Below, in pieces: positions 16,284 to 24,150 of a stretch of 64,000 bases of DNA. The stretch is from positions 62,001 to 126,000 of the forward strand of contig NZ_MSTQ01000014.1 in the NCBI RefSeq assembly GCF_001945365.1, in the 5' to 3' direction. Positions within the stretch are counted from its first letter, which is position 1; each line of letters opens with the position of its first letter. This stretch comes from Pseudomonas reinekei. GTDB taxonomy: Bacteria; Pseudomonadota; Gammaproteobacteria; Pseudomonadales; Pseudomonadaceae. The translations under genes and the position numbers were made by a program. Below the pieces are notes generated by a model. It worked only from the letters and a program-made list of their open reading frames with translations. It did no database searches and had not been told where the DNA came from.

Positions 16284-17495
16284 TTAGTGGGGTAGACGCT
16301 CGATGATCAGCGCGATCCCTTGGCCGACGCCGATGCACATGGTGCACAGGGCATAGCGGCCGTTACGTTCTTCAAGCTCATGCAGGGCGGTGGTCACCAG
16401 TCGCGCCCCACTCATGCCCAACGGGTGGCCGAGGGCGATGGCGCCGCCGTTGGGGTTGACCCGTGGGTCGGTGTCGCTCAGGCCGAGTTCACGCAGCACC
16501 GCCAGACCCTGTGCGGCGAAAGCTTCGTTGAGCTCGATCACGTCCATGTCCGCCAGGCTCAGGTTGGCCAGTTCCAGCACCTTGCGCGTGGCCGGCACCG
16601 GGCCGATGCCCATGATGCGTGGCTCGACACCGGCGGTGGCCATCGCCACCACCCGAGCACGTGCAATCAGGCCGTGGCGCTTGGCGATTTCCGGGCTGGC
16701 CAGCAGCAGCGCGCAGGCACCGTCGTTGACCCCGGAGGCGTTGCCGGCGGTGATGCTCCCGCCTTCGCGGAATGGCGTGCCGAGTTTGGCCAACTGCTCG
16801 AGGGTGGTGTCGCCGCGCGGATGTTCATCGTGCTCGACCACTTTGGCCGGGCCTTTGCGCTGCGGGATTTCGACCGCAACGATTTCCTTGGCCAGACGCC
16901 CATTGGCCTGGGCGGCAGCGGCGCGTTGCTGGCTGCGCAGGGCGAAGGCGTCCTGGTCGGCGCGGGAGATGTTGAACTGTTCGGCGACATTCTCTGCCGT
17001 TTCCGGCATGGAATCGATGCCGTAGGTCTTTTTCATCAGAGGATTGACGAAGCGCCAGCCGATGGTGGTGTCGAACATCTCGGCCGCACGGGAAAACGCC
17101 TGCTCGGCCTTGCCCATCACCAGCGGTGCACGGGACATGGACTCAACGCCACCGACCAGCATCAGCCCGGTTTCGCCGCTGCGAATCGCCCGGGCGGCAG
17201 TGCCGATAGCGTCCAGCCCCGAGCCGCACAGGCGATTGAGGGTGGTGCCCGGCACGCTGACCGGCAAACCGGCCAGCAGCGCCGACATGCGCGCGACGTT
17301 GCGGTTGTCTTCGCCGGCCTGGTTGGCGCAGCCGTAGATCACGTCGTCGACGCTGTTCCAGTCGACTTGCGGGTGACGGCGCAGCAGTTCACGCAGCGGC
17401 ACCGCGCCAAGGTCGTCGGCGCGCACGCTGCTCAGGACGCCGGCGTAACGGCCAATCGGGGTCCGGACTGCGTCGATGATCAGGGCGTCATTCAT
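16284..17495 (-). CDS. paaJ: PaaJ: 3-oxoadipyl-CoA / 3-oxo-5,6-dehydrosuberyl-CoA thiolase
   Basis: A 403-residue thiolase that acts twice in phenylacetate breakdown, ending in succinyl-CoA plus acetyl-CoA. TTLNRLCGSGLDAIGTAARA holds the acylated cysteine near residue 91, GGVESMSRAPLVMGK follows, and the C-terminus has NPNGGAIALGHPLGMSGAR and LCTMCIGVGQGIALIIER with the catalytic His and Cys. It resembles PcaF. Its start overlaps the paaI stop by eight bases. Named PaaE in P. putida. Confidence 0.95.
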   Translation of the reverse strand: MNDALIIDAVRTPIGRYAGVLSSVRADDLGAVPLRELLRRHPQVDWNSVDDVIYGCANQAGEDNRNVARMSALLAGLPVSVPGTTLNRLCGSGLDAIGTAARAIRSGETGLMLVGGVESMSRAPLVMGKAEQAFSRAAEMFDTTIGWRFVNPLMKKTYGIDSMPETAENVAEQFNISRADQDAFALRSQQRAAAAQANGRLAKEIVAVEIPQRKGPAKVVEHDEHPRGDTTLEQLAKLGTPFREGGSITAGNASGVNDGACALLLASPEIAKRHGLIARARVVAMATAGVEPRIMGIGPVPATRKVLELANLSLADMDVIELNEAFAAQGLAVLRELGLSDTDPRVNPNGGAIALGHPLGMSGARLVTTALHELEERNGRYALCTMCIGVGQGIALIIERLPH

Positions 17496-17937
17496 TCGGG
17501 TTCTCCTGCGTCAGCACCGGGCCGCGCACTTTGTAGGATTTGCCATGGAACAGGGCGATCAACTGGCCCTGCTGGTTTTCGATGCGTACGTCGTAGTTGC
17601 CGGTGCGGCCGGAGCGGCTTTGCTCAATGCAATCGGCAGTCAGCGTGTCGCCCAGCCGAGCCGGGGCGATGTAGTCGATGCTGCAACCGATGGCCACCGT
17701 GGCTTCGTTGTAGCTGTTGCAGGCAAAGGCGAATGCCGAATCGGCGAGGGCGAACAGGTAGCCGCCATGGCAAGTGCCGTGGCCCTGCACCATATCCGCT
17801 CGCACGGTCATGCCGACGCGGGCGCAACCGGGCGCTGCCGAGAGCAAACGGATGCCCATCGCTTGGCTGGCGGCATCGCGCTCGAGCAGCGTTTGTGCGC
17901 AGTTGACGGCCAGGTTCATCGCTTCGTGGTTAGTCAT
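17488..17937 (-). CDS. paaI: PaaI: hydroxyphenylacetyl-CoA thioesterase (hotdog fold)
   Basis: A 149-residue hotdog thioesterase with the PaaI pattern VQGHGTCHGGYLFALADSAF around residues 52-72, where the catalytic Asp and the Gly-rich turn sit, then FACNSYNEATVAIGCSIDYI. It releases CoA from ring-hydroxylated or otherwise blocked phenylacetyl-CoA esters. The ATG at 17937 has a GGGAGG site upstream; a longer frame to 18003 is unlikely. It overlaps both neighbours by eight bases, so translation of paaH, paaI and paaJ is probably coupled. Confidence 0.94.
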   Translation of the reverse strand: MTNHEAMNLAVNCAQTLLERDAASQAMGIRLLSAAPGCARVGMTVRADMVQGHGTCHGGYLFALADSAFAFACNSYNEATVAIGCSIDYIAPARLGDTLTADCIEQSRSGRTGNYDVRIENQQGQLIALFHGKSYKVRGPVLTQENPNE

Positions 17938-19447
17938 GGAATGTCCTCCCTTCGGCAACCCGGCGGCGCAACAGCAGCGACGGGCGATAGCGTTCTTCGC
18001 CATAGGCGGCTTGCAGGTTGTCCAGCACTTTCAGAATGAGCGGCAGGCCGACGCCATCGGCCCAGGCCAACGGGCCTTGGGGATAATTGACCCCGGCGCG
18101 CATGGCCAGGTCGATGTCGCTGGCCGAGGCCACGCCTTGCAGCAGCGCATCGGCGGCTTCGTTGGCGAGCATGGCCACGGTGCGCAGCACGGCGAGGGCC
18201 GGGCTGTCGCTGAGCAGGCTGACCTTGAGGCCGGCGCGTTGCAGCAGGGCGATGCCTTGCTTGAGCGCGAGCGGATCAATGCCCGTCGCATGACTGATGG
18301 CGATGCGCCGGGCTTTGCCGTAGTCGAACGCCAGGTCCAGCAGGATCAGGTTGCGCAGCCCGTCTTCACGAGCCCGCTGACACGTCATGCGCCCGTCGCT
18401 CAGGGCCAGCACGGCGTCACCGACCCGCAGCAAACCCGGGCCGTCCCGCTGGACAATATCGACGCCTTGTTCACGCAAGCGCACGAGTAAACCCTGGGCA
18501 GGGCCGAGGTCGCCTTCGACGGTGCATACCTGGACCTGCGCTTCACTGCCGATTTCTGTGGCTTGCGGACGTTGCGCATCTGGGCTGTAGCTATAGAAAC
18601 CCTGACCGCTTTTGCGTCCCAGGCGTCCACCGTCCACCAGTTCTTTCTGGATCAGTGAAGGCAGGAAGCGCGTGTCCTGGTAATAAGCATCGAAGACCGA
18701 ACAGGTCACGGCGTAGTTGACGTCATGGCCGATCAGGTCGGTCAGCTCGAACGCGCCCATGGCAAAGCCGCCCGCCTCGCGCATCAACGCATCCAGTGTC
18801 GAGCAGTCTGCCGCGCCTTCCTGAAGCATTCGCAGGCTCTCGGCGTAGAGCGGCCGCGCTACACGGTTAACGATGAAACCTGGTGTGGAGCGGGTGTGTA
18901 CCGGTTTTTTGCCCCAGGCTTTGGCGGTGTCGTACAGGCACTCGGCGAGTGCCGGATCGCTGGCCAGGCCGGAGACGATTTCCACCAGTGCCATCACCGG
19001 CGCCGGGTTGAAGAAGTGCAGGCCCAGCAGGCGATTGGGATGATCAAGCTGCGCGGCGATGCGGGTGATCGACAGCGACGAGGTGTTGCTGGCGAGTATG
19101 CAATGCTCGCCGCAGATGCCTTCGAGCTGGCGGAACAGTGCACGCTTGACCTCAAGGTTTTCGACGATGGCCTCGATGATCAGCTCGCAATCGGCCAGGG
19201 CTTCGATGGCTTCCACCGCGTGCAGACGGGCAATGGTTACGCTGCGCGATTCGGCCGACAGCTTGCCGTTTTCGACTCGCTTACCGAGTTGTCGGTCGAT
19301 GCCTTCAATGGCTTGCGCGGCAGCGCCAGGACGATTGTCCAACAGCAGCACCGGATGCCCGGCCTGCGCCGCGACCTGGGCAATACCGGCACCCATGGCC
19401 CCGGCGCCGATCACGGCAATGCGTGCAGATGTGTTCAATGCAGTCAT
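17930..19447 (-). CDS. paaH: PaaH: 3-hydroxyadipyl-CoA dehydrogenase
   Basis: A 505-residue NAD-dependent 3-hydroxyacyl-CoA dehydrogenase. IAVIGAGAMGAGIAQVAAQ opens the Rossmann fold, NTSSLSITRIAAQL and LLGLHFFNPAPVMALVEIVS contain the catalytic region with His near residue 143, and TPGFIVNRVARPLYAESLRM follows. The C-terminal 200 residues add a second 3HCDH C-domain repeat typical of PaaH (NYPQGPLAWADGVGLPLILK). It ends inside paaI and starts three bases after the paaG stop, confirming one operon. Confidence 0.95.
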   Translation of the reverse strand: MTALNTSARIAVIGAGAMGAGIAQVAAQAGHPVLLLDNRPGAAAQAIEGIDRQLGKRVENGKLSAESRSVTIARLHAVEAIEALADCELIIEAIVENLEVKRALFRQLEGICGEHCILASNTSSLSITRIAAQLDHPNRLLGLHFFNPAPVMALVEIVSGLASDPALAECLYDTAKAWGKKPVHTRSTPGFIVNRVARPLYAESLRMLQEGAADCSTLDALMREAGGFAMGAFELTDLIGHDVNYAVTCSVFDAYYQDTRFLPSLIQKELVDGGRLGRKSGQGFYSYSPDAQRPQATEIGSEAQVQVCTVEGDLGPAQGLLVRLREQGVDIVQRDGPGLLRVGDAVLALSDGRMTCQRAREDGLRNLILLDLAFDYGKARRIAISHATGIDPLALKQGIALLQRAGLKVSLLSDSPALAVLRTVAMLANEAADALLQGVASASDIDLAMRAGVNYPQGPLAWADGVGLPLILKVLDNLQAAYGEERYRPSLLLRRRVAEGRTFHD

Positions 19448-19450
19448 GAC

Positions 19451-20242
19451 TCAGCGTCCCTTGAAGCTTGGGGTACGTTTTTCCATGAAGGCGCCGACGC
19501 CTTCGCGGTAATCCTCGCTGCGCCCGGCCAGACGTTGCAGATCGCGCTCCAATTCCAGTTGTTCGTCGAAGCTGTTGCTCAGGCTGGCGTTCAGGCTGCG
19601 CTTGATCAGTGCCAGGCCGTAGGTTGGCTGGGTGGCCAGGTGGCGGGCCAGTTTCAAGGCTTCGTCACGCAAGTCGGCGTCGTCCACACACTGATAAATC
19701 AAGCCCCATTGCTCGGCTTGCTCGGCGCTCAGGCGATTGCCGAGCAGGGCCAAAGCCTTGGCCCGAGCCATACCGACAAGGCGCGGCAGGGTCCAGGTGC
19801 CACCGGAGTCGGGGATCAGACCGATCTTGCAGAACGCCTGGATAAAACTCGCCGAACGCGCCGCCAGCACCAGATCGCAGGCCAGCGGAATGTTGGCGCC
19901 GGCCCCGGCGGCGACACCGTTGACCGCGCAGATCACCGGCATCGGCAGGTCGCGCAACTGGCGGATCAGCGGGTTGTAGAACTTCTCGATGGACTCCCCC
20001 AGATCCGGCACAGCGCTGCCTGGTGCGACATTGCGGTCACTCAGATCCTGTCCGGCGCAGAAGCCGCGACCTTCGCCGGTCAGCAGCAACACACGCACAT
20101 CCGGGTTCTGCCGCACTTGCTTGAGCGCTTCCTTCACTTCGCCATGCATCTGCGTATTGAAGCTGTTGAGCTGTTCCGGACGGTTGAGGCTGAGCAGGGC
20201 GACGCCGGCCTCGATGGAAAACAGGATGTGTTCGAAGTTCAT
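19451..20242 (-). CDS. paaG: PaaG: 1,2-epoxyphenylacetyl-CoA isomerase
   Basis: A 263-residue crotonase-family enzyme that converts the ring epoxide to oxepin-CoA and also shifts double bonds later in the pathway. GRGFCAGQDLSDRNV near residue 62 and VNGVAAGAGANIPLACDLVL near 100 form the oxyanion hole; IGLIPDSGGTWTLPRLVG carries the catalytic aspartate of PaaG rather than the hydratase glutamate. The true start is the ATG at 20242 (MNFEHILFSIEAGVALLSL); the frame extends upstream to 20371 but reads through the paaF 3' end. PaaB in P. putida. Confidence 0.95.
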   Translation of the reverse strand: MNFEHILFSIEAGVALLSLNRPEQLNSFNTQMHGEVKEALKQVRQNPDVRVLLLTGEGRGFCAGQDLSDRNVAPGSAVPDLGESIEKFYNPLIRQLRDLPMPVICAVNGVAAGAGANIPLACDLVLAARSASFIQAFCKIGLIPDSGGTWTLPRLVGMARAKALALLGNRLSAEQAEQWGLIYQCVDDADLRDEALKLARHLATQPTYGLALIKRSLNASLSNSFDEQLELERDLQRLAGRSEDYREGVGAFMEKRTPSFKGR

Positions 20243-20279
20243 GGTCTTGGCGCTCTCTTGGCGATCTCGAATTCGGGGA

Positions 20280-21053
20280 TTACTGGCCGGTGAAGGTCGG
20301 CAGGCGTTTTTCCTGGAAGGCGGCGATGCCTTCGTTGCGGTCGCGGGTACCTGCCAGCACGGTGAAGGCATGGCGCTCGAAACGCAGGCCGCTGGCCAGG
20401 TCGGTGTCCATGGCCTTGAGCAATGCTTCCTTGGCCAGGCGGACCGCCAGCGGGGCTTTGGCGGCGATAGTGCGGGCGATGTGCAAGGCGCGTTCGACGG
20501 TCAATTCCGGTTGGGTGACTTCGCTGACCAGCCCGGCACGCTGGGCCTGACGGGCGTCAATCGGCTCGCCGGTCAGGACCATTTGCATGGCCATGGATTT
20601 GCCGACGGCGCGAAGCAGGCGCTGGGTGCCACCGGCGCCGGGCATGATCCCGAGGTTGATTTCCGGTTGGCCGAAACGGGCGTCTTCGCCGGCAATGATG
20701 ATGTCGGCGTGCATCGCCAGCTCGCAGCCACCGCCGAGGGCGAAGCCGTTGACGGCAGCGATCAGCGGCTTGCTGAAACGGGTGATGGCCTGCCATGAAG
20801 CCTGGCGCGGGTCGTCGAGGATGCCGACCAGATCGCGCTCGGCCATTTCCTTGATGTCGGCACCGGCGGCGAAGGCTTTGCGGCTGCCGGTGAGCACGAC
20901 GACACGGGTGTCCGGATCGGCTTGGGCGGCGCTCAGTTCGTCCGCCAGCTCCCCCAGTAATTGGGTGTTGAGGGCATTCAATGCTTGCGCACGCTGCAGG
21001 GTAATCAGGCGGACGCCAGGCTCGATCAACTCGACGGCAAGGGTTAGAGGCAT
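20280..21053 (-). CDS. paaF: PaaF: 2,3-dehydroadipyl-CoA hydratase
   Basis: A 257-residue enoyl-CoA hydratase, first gene of the upper paa block. Crotonase motifs include RKAFAAGADIKEMAERD (about 60), VNGFALGGGCELAMHADI (about 100) and FGQPEINLGIMPGAGGTQRL (about 130), the last two with both hydratase glutamates. The ATG at 21053 (MPLTLAVELIEPGVRLITL) is preceded by an AGAGG-like site; a longer frame to 21131 has an arginine-rich, uncharacteristic start. Paired with PaaG 37 bases downstream. PaaA in P. putida. Confidence 0.95.
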   Translation of the reverse strand: MPLTLAVELIEPGVRLITLQRAQALNALNTQLLGELADELSAAQADPDTRVVVLTGSRKAFAAGADIKEMAERDLVGILDDPRQASWQAITRFSKPLIAAVNGFALGGGCELAMHADIIIAGEDARFGQPEINLGIMPGAGGTQRLLRAVGKSMAMQMVLTGEPIDARQAQRAGLVSEVTQPELTVERALHIARTIAAKAPLAVRLAKEALLKAMDTDLASGLRFERHAFTVLAGTRDRNEGIAAFQEKRLPTFTGQ

Positions 21054-21136
21054 GGCGGATGCCCTCACGGTGCACGCTCGGCGCGGTGCCGGCTCGTTAT
21101 TGGATCGGCCGCAGGGGCCGGTTTTGCCCAAGTATA

Positions 21137-21166
21137 GCTATAACGTGATACGTAAATGCAATACAA
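21137..21166 (-). promoter_or_regulatory. Predicted promoter of paaFGHIJK
   Basis: On the minus strand TTGTAT (21161-21166) and TATAGC (21137-21142) are 18 bases apart, about 84 bases upstream of the paaF ATG. As at paaA, a GTATCAC motif sits in the spacer just before the -10. A second possible -10, TATACT, lies at 21131-21136. Confidence 0.45.
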
Positions 21167-21385
21167 AAATAGAATTAATGTGTCTTATTGGTCGGGTTTT
21201 TAGTGTGTTCTATCGCCGATTGAGCGACACTGATGGTGCGTTTTATCCCGTTTTCATTGAGCTAAATGCTGATTTCAGGGCCCTGCAGGCCTTCGTCGGA
21301 AAGGCCGGTTTCAAGTGATACGGTTTTTAGTCTTTGTGCTGGTAAAAATGATGTGATACAAAATGAATCATTATTTGCATCGCTT
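21145..21385. promoter_or_regulatory. GTGATAC motif cluster in the paaF-paaY divergent region
   Basis: GTGATAC occurs three times on the plus strand (21145-21151, 21315-21321, 21352-21358) and an inverted GCATCGCTT at 21377-21385. They flank or overlap the predicted promoters of paaF and paaY and resemble the perfect inverted pair at paaA. This roughly 350-base gap (21054-21401) holds no gene. PaaX is the obvious candidate ligand, but this is inference. Confidence 0.45.
21334..21362 (+). promoter_or_regulatory. Predicted promoter of paaY
   Basis: TTGTGC (21334-21339) and TACAAA (21357-21362) are 17 bases apart, with a GTGATAC motif (21352-21358) overlapping the -10. The paaY ATG lies 39 bases downstream. 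Confidence 0.4.
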
Positions 21386-21401
21386 TGTGAAGGACGCCCC
21401 C

Positions 21402-21998
21402 ATGACCTGCTACAGCCTTGATGGCCTGACCCCGGTGGTAGACCCGACTGCTTATGTGCACCCGTCCGCCGTGCTGATCGGTGACGTGATCATCGGCCCG
21501 CATTGCTATGTCGGTCCGCTGGCCAGCCTGCGCGGCGATTTCGGACGGATCGTGCTGGAGGAGGGCGCCAATCTGCAGGACACCTGTGTGATGCACGGCT
21601 TCCCGGACAGCGACACCGTGGTTGAACGCAACGGCCACATCGGCCACGGCGCGGTGCTGCACGGTTGCCGCATTGGTGCCGATGCGCTGGTAGGCATGAA
21701 TGCGGTGGTGATGGACAACGCCCGGATCGGCCCGCGTTCTTTCGTTGCGGCGGCGGCGTTCGTCAAGGCGGGTTTCGAATGCCCGGAGCAGTCGCTGATC
21801 ATGGGCGCCCCGGCCAGCGTCAAGCGCACCCTCAGTGATCAGGAAGTGACGTGGAAGCAGGCGGGAACGCGTGAGTATCAGCAACTGGCCAAGCGCTGTC
21901 TGGAGCAGATGCAGGTCTGCGAACCGCTTAGCGAACCGGAGCCGGATCGCCCGCGCATCAATGACCGTGGGTTACGGCCCAAGGGCAGTACTGTGTGA
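21402..21998 (+). CDS. paaY: PaaY: hexapeptide-repeat thioesterase of phenylacetate degradation
   Basis: A 198-residue left-handed beta-helix protein of the gamma-carbonic anhydrase-like group. VDPTAYVHPSAVLIGDVIIG, HCYVGPLASLRGDFGRIVLE and NGHIGHGAVLHGCRIGADAL are successive hexapeptide turns with the metal-binding histidines. PaaY hydrolyses dead-end cyclic CoA esters formed from the ring-opened aldehyde, rescuing the CoA pool. The ATG at 21402 (MTCYSLDGLTPVV) has GAAGGA seven bases upstream and matches the known start; an ATG at 21363 lies in the operator region. Divergent from paaF. Confidence 0.94.
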   Translation: MTCYSLDGLTPVVDPTAYVHPSAVLIGDVIIGPHCYVGPLASLRGDFGRIVLEEGANLQDTCVMHGFPDSDTVVERNGHIGHGAVLHGCRIGADALVGMNAVVMDNARIGPRSFVAAAAFVKAGFECPEQSLIMGAPASVKRTLSDQEVTWKQAGTREYQQLAKRCLEQMQVCEPLSEPEPDRPRINDRGLRPKGSTV

Positions 21999-22050
21999 AC
22001 ATGGCCCTTGCTCGAGAAGGTGTGTCAGTCGACATCCGGGTGGCTGAAAC

Positions 22051-22080
22051 ACCTTTGCGAGCGGGCTCGCTCCCACAGGT
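22051..22080. repeat. Single REP palindrome
   Basis: TTGCGAGCGGGCTCGCTCCC followed by ACAGGTG is one REP unit between paaY and paaX. It could form a small hairpin that uncouples the two genes. Confidence 0.75.
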
Positions 22081-22140
22081 GTATGCGATTAACTTACAGA
22101 CATTCGGTATATTCCTTTTCTTTTTTCGCTCGGTACGCCC

Positions 22141-23064
22141 ATGTCGTCCCTGACACCTTTGAACCATCTGATTACGCGCTTCCAGGAGCAGACGCCGATT
22201 CGCGCCAGTTCCTTGATCATCACGTTGTACGGTGATGCCATCGAACCCCACGGTGGCACCGTGTGGCTGGGCAGCCTGATTCAATTGCTCGAGCCGATCG
22301 GCATCAACGAACGGCTGATCCGCACCTCGATTTTTCGGTTGACCAAGGAAGGCTGGCTGACCGCCGAGAAGGTCGGTCGCCGTAGCTATTACAGCCTGAC
22401 CGGCACCGGCCGCCGACGTTTCGACAAGGCCTTCAAGCGGGTCTACAGCACCACGATGCCGGCCTGGGATGGTTCCTGGTGCCTGGTGATGCTGTCGCAA
22501 CTGACCCAGGACAAGCGCAAACAAGTGCGCGAAGAACTGGAGTGGCAAGGTTTTGGTGCGATTTCGCCGGTGGTCCTGGCGTGCCCGCGCAGCGACCGAG
22601 CCGATGTCAACGCGACCTTGCTCGACCTCGGCGCCCAGGAAGACACCATCGTCTTCGAGACCACCGCCCAGGATGTGCTGGCCTCCAAAGCGCTGCGCCT
22701 GCAAGTGCGCGAGAGCTGGAACATTGAGGAGCTGGCGACTCACTATAGCGAGTTCATCCAGTTGTTCCGACCGCTCTGGCAAGCGCTTCGCGAGCAGGAA
22801 AACCTGCAACCGGCCGACTGCTTTCTGGCGCGGATCCTGCTTATTCACGAGTACCGCAAATTGCTGCTGCGGGACCCGCAACTGCCGGACGAATTGTTGC
22901 CCGGTGATTGGGAAGGGCGTGCGGCCCGGCAGTTGTGCCGCAATATTTACCGTTTGATTTACGCCAAGGCCGAAGAGTGGCTCAACAGCGCACTGGAAAC
23001 GGCCGATGGTCCGTTGCCGGATGTCGGTGAAAGCTTTTATCGGCGTTTTGGCGGACTGAAATAG
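22141..23064 (+). CDS. paaX: PaaX: transcriptional repressor of the phenylacetate catabolon
   Basis: A 307-residue regulator with a winged-helix N-terminus (SSLIITLYGDAIEPHGGTVW, RLIRTSIFRLTKEGWLTAEK, VGRRSYYSLTGTGRRRF) and the long PaaX C-terminal domain. The regulator is released from DNA by phenylacetyl-CoA in known systems. ATG at 22141 has a poor ribosome site but matches the family start. It lies in the same direction as paaY, separated by 142 bases with one REP. Confidence 0.95.
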   Translation: MSSLTPLNHLITRFQEQTPIRASSLIITLYGDAIEPHGGTVWLGSLIQLLEPIGINERLIRTSIFRLTKEGWLTAEKVGRRSYYSLTGTGRRRFDKAFKRVYSTTMPAWDGSWCLVMLSQLTQDKRKQVREELEWQGFGAISPVVLACPRSDRADVNATLLDLGAQEDTIVFETTAQDVLASKALRLQVRESWNIEELATHYSEFIQLFRPLWQALREQENLQPADCFLARILLIHEYRKLLLRDPQLPDELLPGDWEGRAARQLCRNIYRLIYAKAEEWLNSALETADGPLPDVGESFYRRFGGLK

Positions 23065-23165
23065 CACGTCATTGTTCAGGAAGTGGTGCGGTTCAGGAGA
23101 CTTGAAGCATCCGATGTCGTGTGGATTGGCGTAGACAATAAAAATAAGCCTGCGTGAGGCCTGAC

Positions 23166-24080
23166 ATGATTTCTACAACCGCACAGCGCCAGGATGGGTT
23201 CGATCAGTGGATCCATCAGATCAACCAGATCTGCGGCGCATTCAACGCACAACCCCTGGGCAGCGACTTTGCCGGGCAGATTCGCGAATACCGCAGCGAT
23301 GCCCTCAAGCTCAGCTTCGTCGATGCGTGCCAGGCGCGGCTTTACCGCACGCCGCAGCAAGTGGCGGCGGGCGAGGGCGGCAAGTACTTTGCGGTGTTCC
23401 AGCTCGATGGCAGCGCGGGCATGGCCCAGGGTGACGACAAGGTGCTGTTGTCCGCTGGCGACATCACGCTCATTGATGCCTCGCGACCCAGTGACTTCAC
23501 CTACAGCGAAAACTCCCGGCAGTTGTCGCTGATCCTGCCTTATCAACTGGTCGAGCAAACCTTGCGCTTCAACCCGGTCAAATGCGGCCAGCGGATTGCA
23601 GCAACCTCACCGATCGCCATGTTGTCGCACCGGCTGATCCTTGATGTCACGCGTCAACAACACCTGACCCGGCAAGAAAGCGAAGCGACCCTGGAAGCCA
23701 TTGTCAGCTTGCTGCGGCCCGCCATCAGCCACACCGAGGATTGCACGGACCCGCACGAGCGCACCTTCCGCAAGACCCTGAGTGTTATCGATCAGCACAT
23801 CCGCTCGGAAGAGCTGTGCCCGGAATGGCTGGCGCGGGAGGTCGGCATGTCGACTCGTGGCCTGTACCGCATGTTTGCCAAGAAAGGCCTGGTGGTGGCG
23901 CGCTATATCAAGAACCGACGCCTTGACCTGTGCGCCGAATCGCTGCGGCAATCGGGCAAGGATCAGAAGTTGTCGGTGCTGGGTTACTCGTGGGGGTTTT
24001 CTGATTCGAGTTATTTTTCGACGGCGTTCAAGTCGCGCTTTGGCATTGCGCCGGGGGAATATCGCAAGCAGTACGCCTGA
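23166..24080 (+). CDS. feaR: FeaR: AraC-family activator of phenylethylamine degradation
   Basis: This 304-residue protein has an AraC-binding-like N-terminal domain (QLDGSAGMAQGDDKVLLSAG, DITLIDASRPSDFTYSENS) and a C-terminal double HTH (CPEWLAREVGMSTRGLYRMF, VARYIKNRRLDLCAESL, GYSWGFSDSSYFSTAFKSRF). This layout matches FeaR. It is convergent with tynA, its expected target. ATG at 23166 has GAGG six bases upstream; a GTG at 23154 in frame is less likely. Confidence 0.9.
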   Translation: MISTTAQRQDGFDQWIHQINQICGAFNAQPLGSDFAGQIREYRSDALKLSFVDACQARLYRTPQQVAAGEGGKYFAVFQLDGSAGMAQGDDKVLLSAGDITLIDASRPSDFTYSENSRQLSLILPYQLVEQTLRFNPVKCGQRIAATSPIAMLSHRLILDVTRQQHLTRQESEATLEAIVSLLRPAISHTEDCTDPHERTFRKTLSVIDQHIRSEELCPEWLAREVGMSTRGLYRMFAKKGLVVARYIKNRRLDLCAESLRQSGKDQKLSVLGYSWGFSDSSYFSTAFKSRFGIAPGEYRKQYA

Positions 24081-24105
24081 GGCATTTTCATGAGCACCGA
24101 ATAAT

Positions 24106-24137
24106 CCTGTAGGCGCTGGCAAGCCAGCTCCTACAGG
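24106..24137. repeat. REP palindrome at the feaR-tynA convergent junction
   Basis: CCTGTAGGCGCTGGCAAGCC pairs with AGCTCCTACAGG to give a near-perfect palindrome midway between two converging genes. It is well placed to act as a bidirectional terminator or mRNA end-stabiliser. Confidence 0.8.
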
Positions 24138-24150
24138 GGTCATTGCATGG

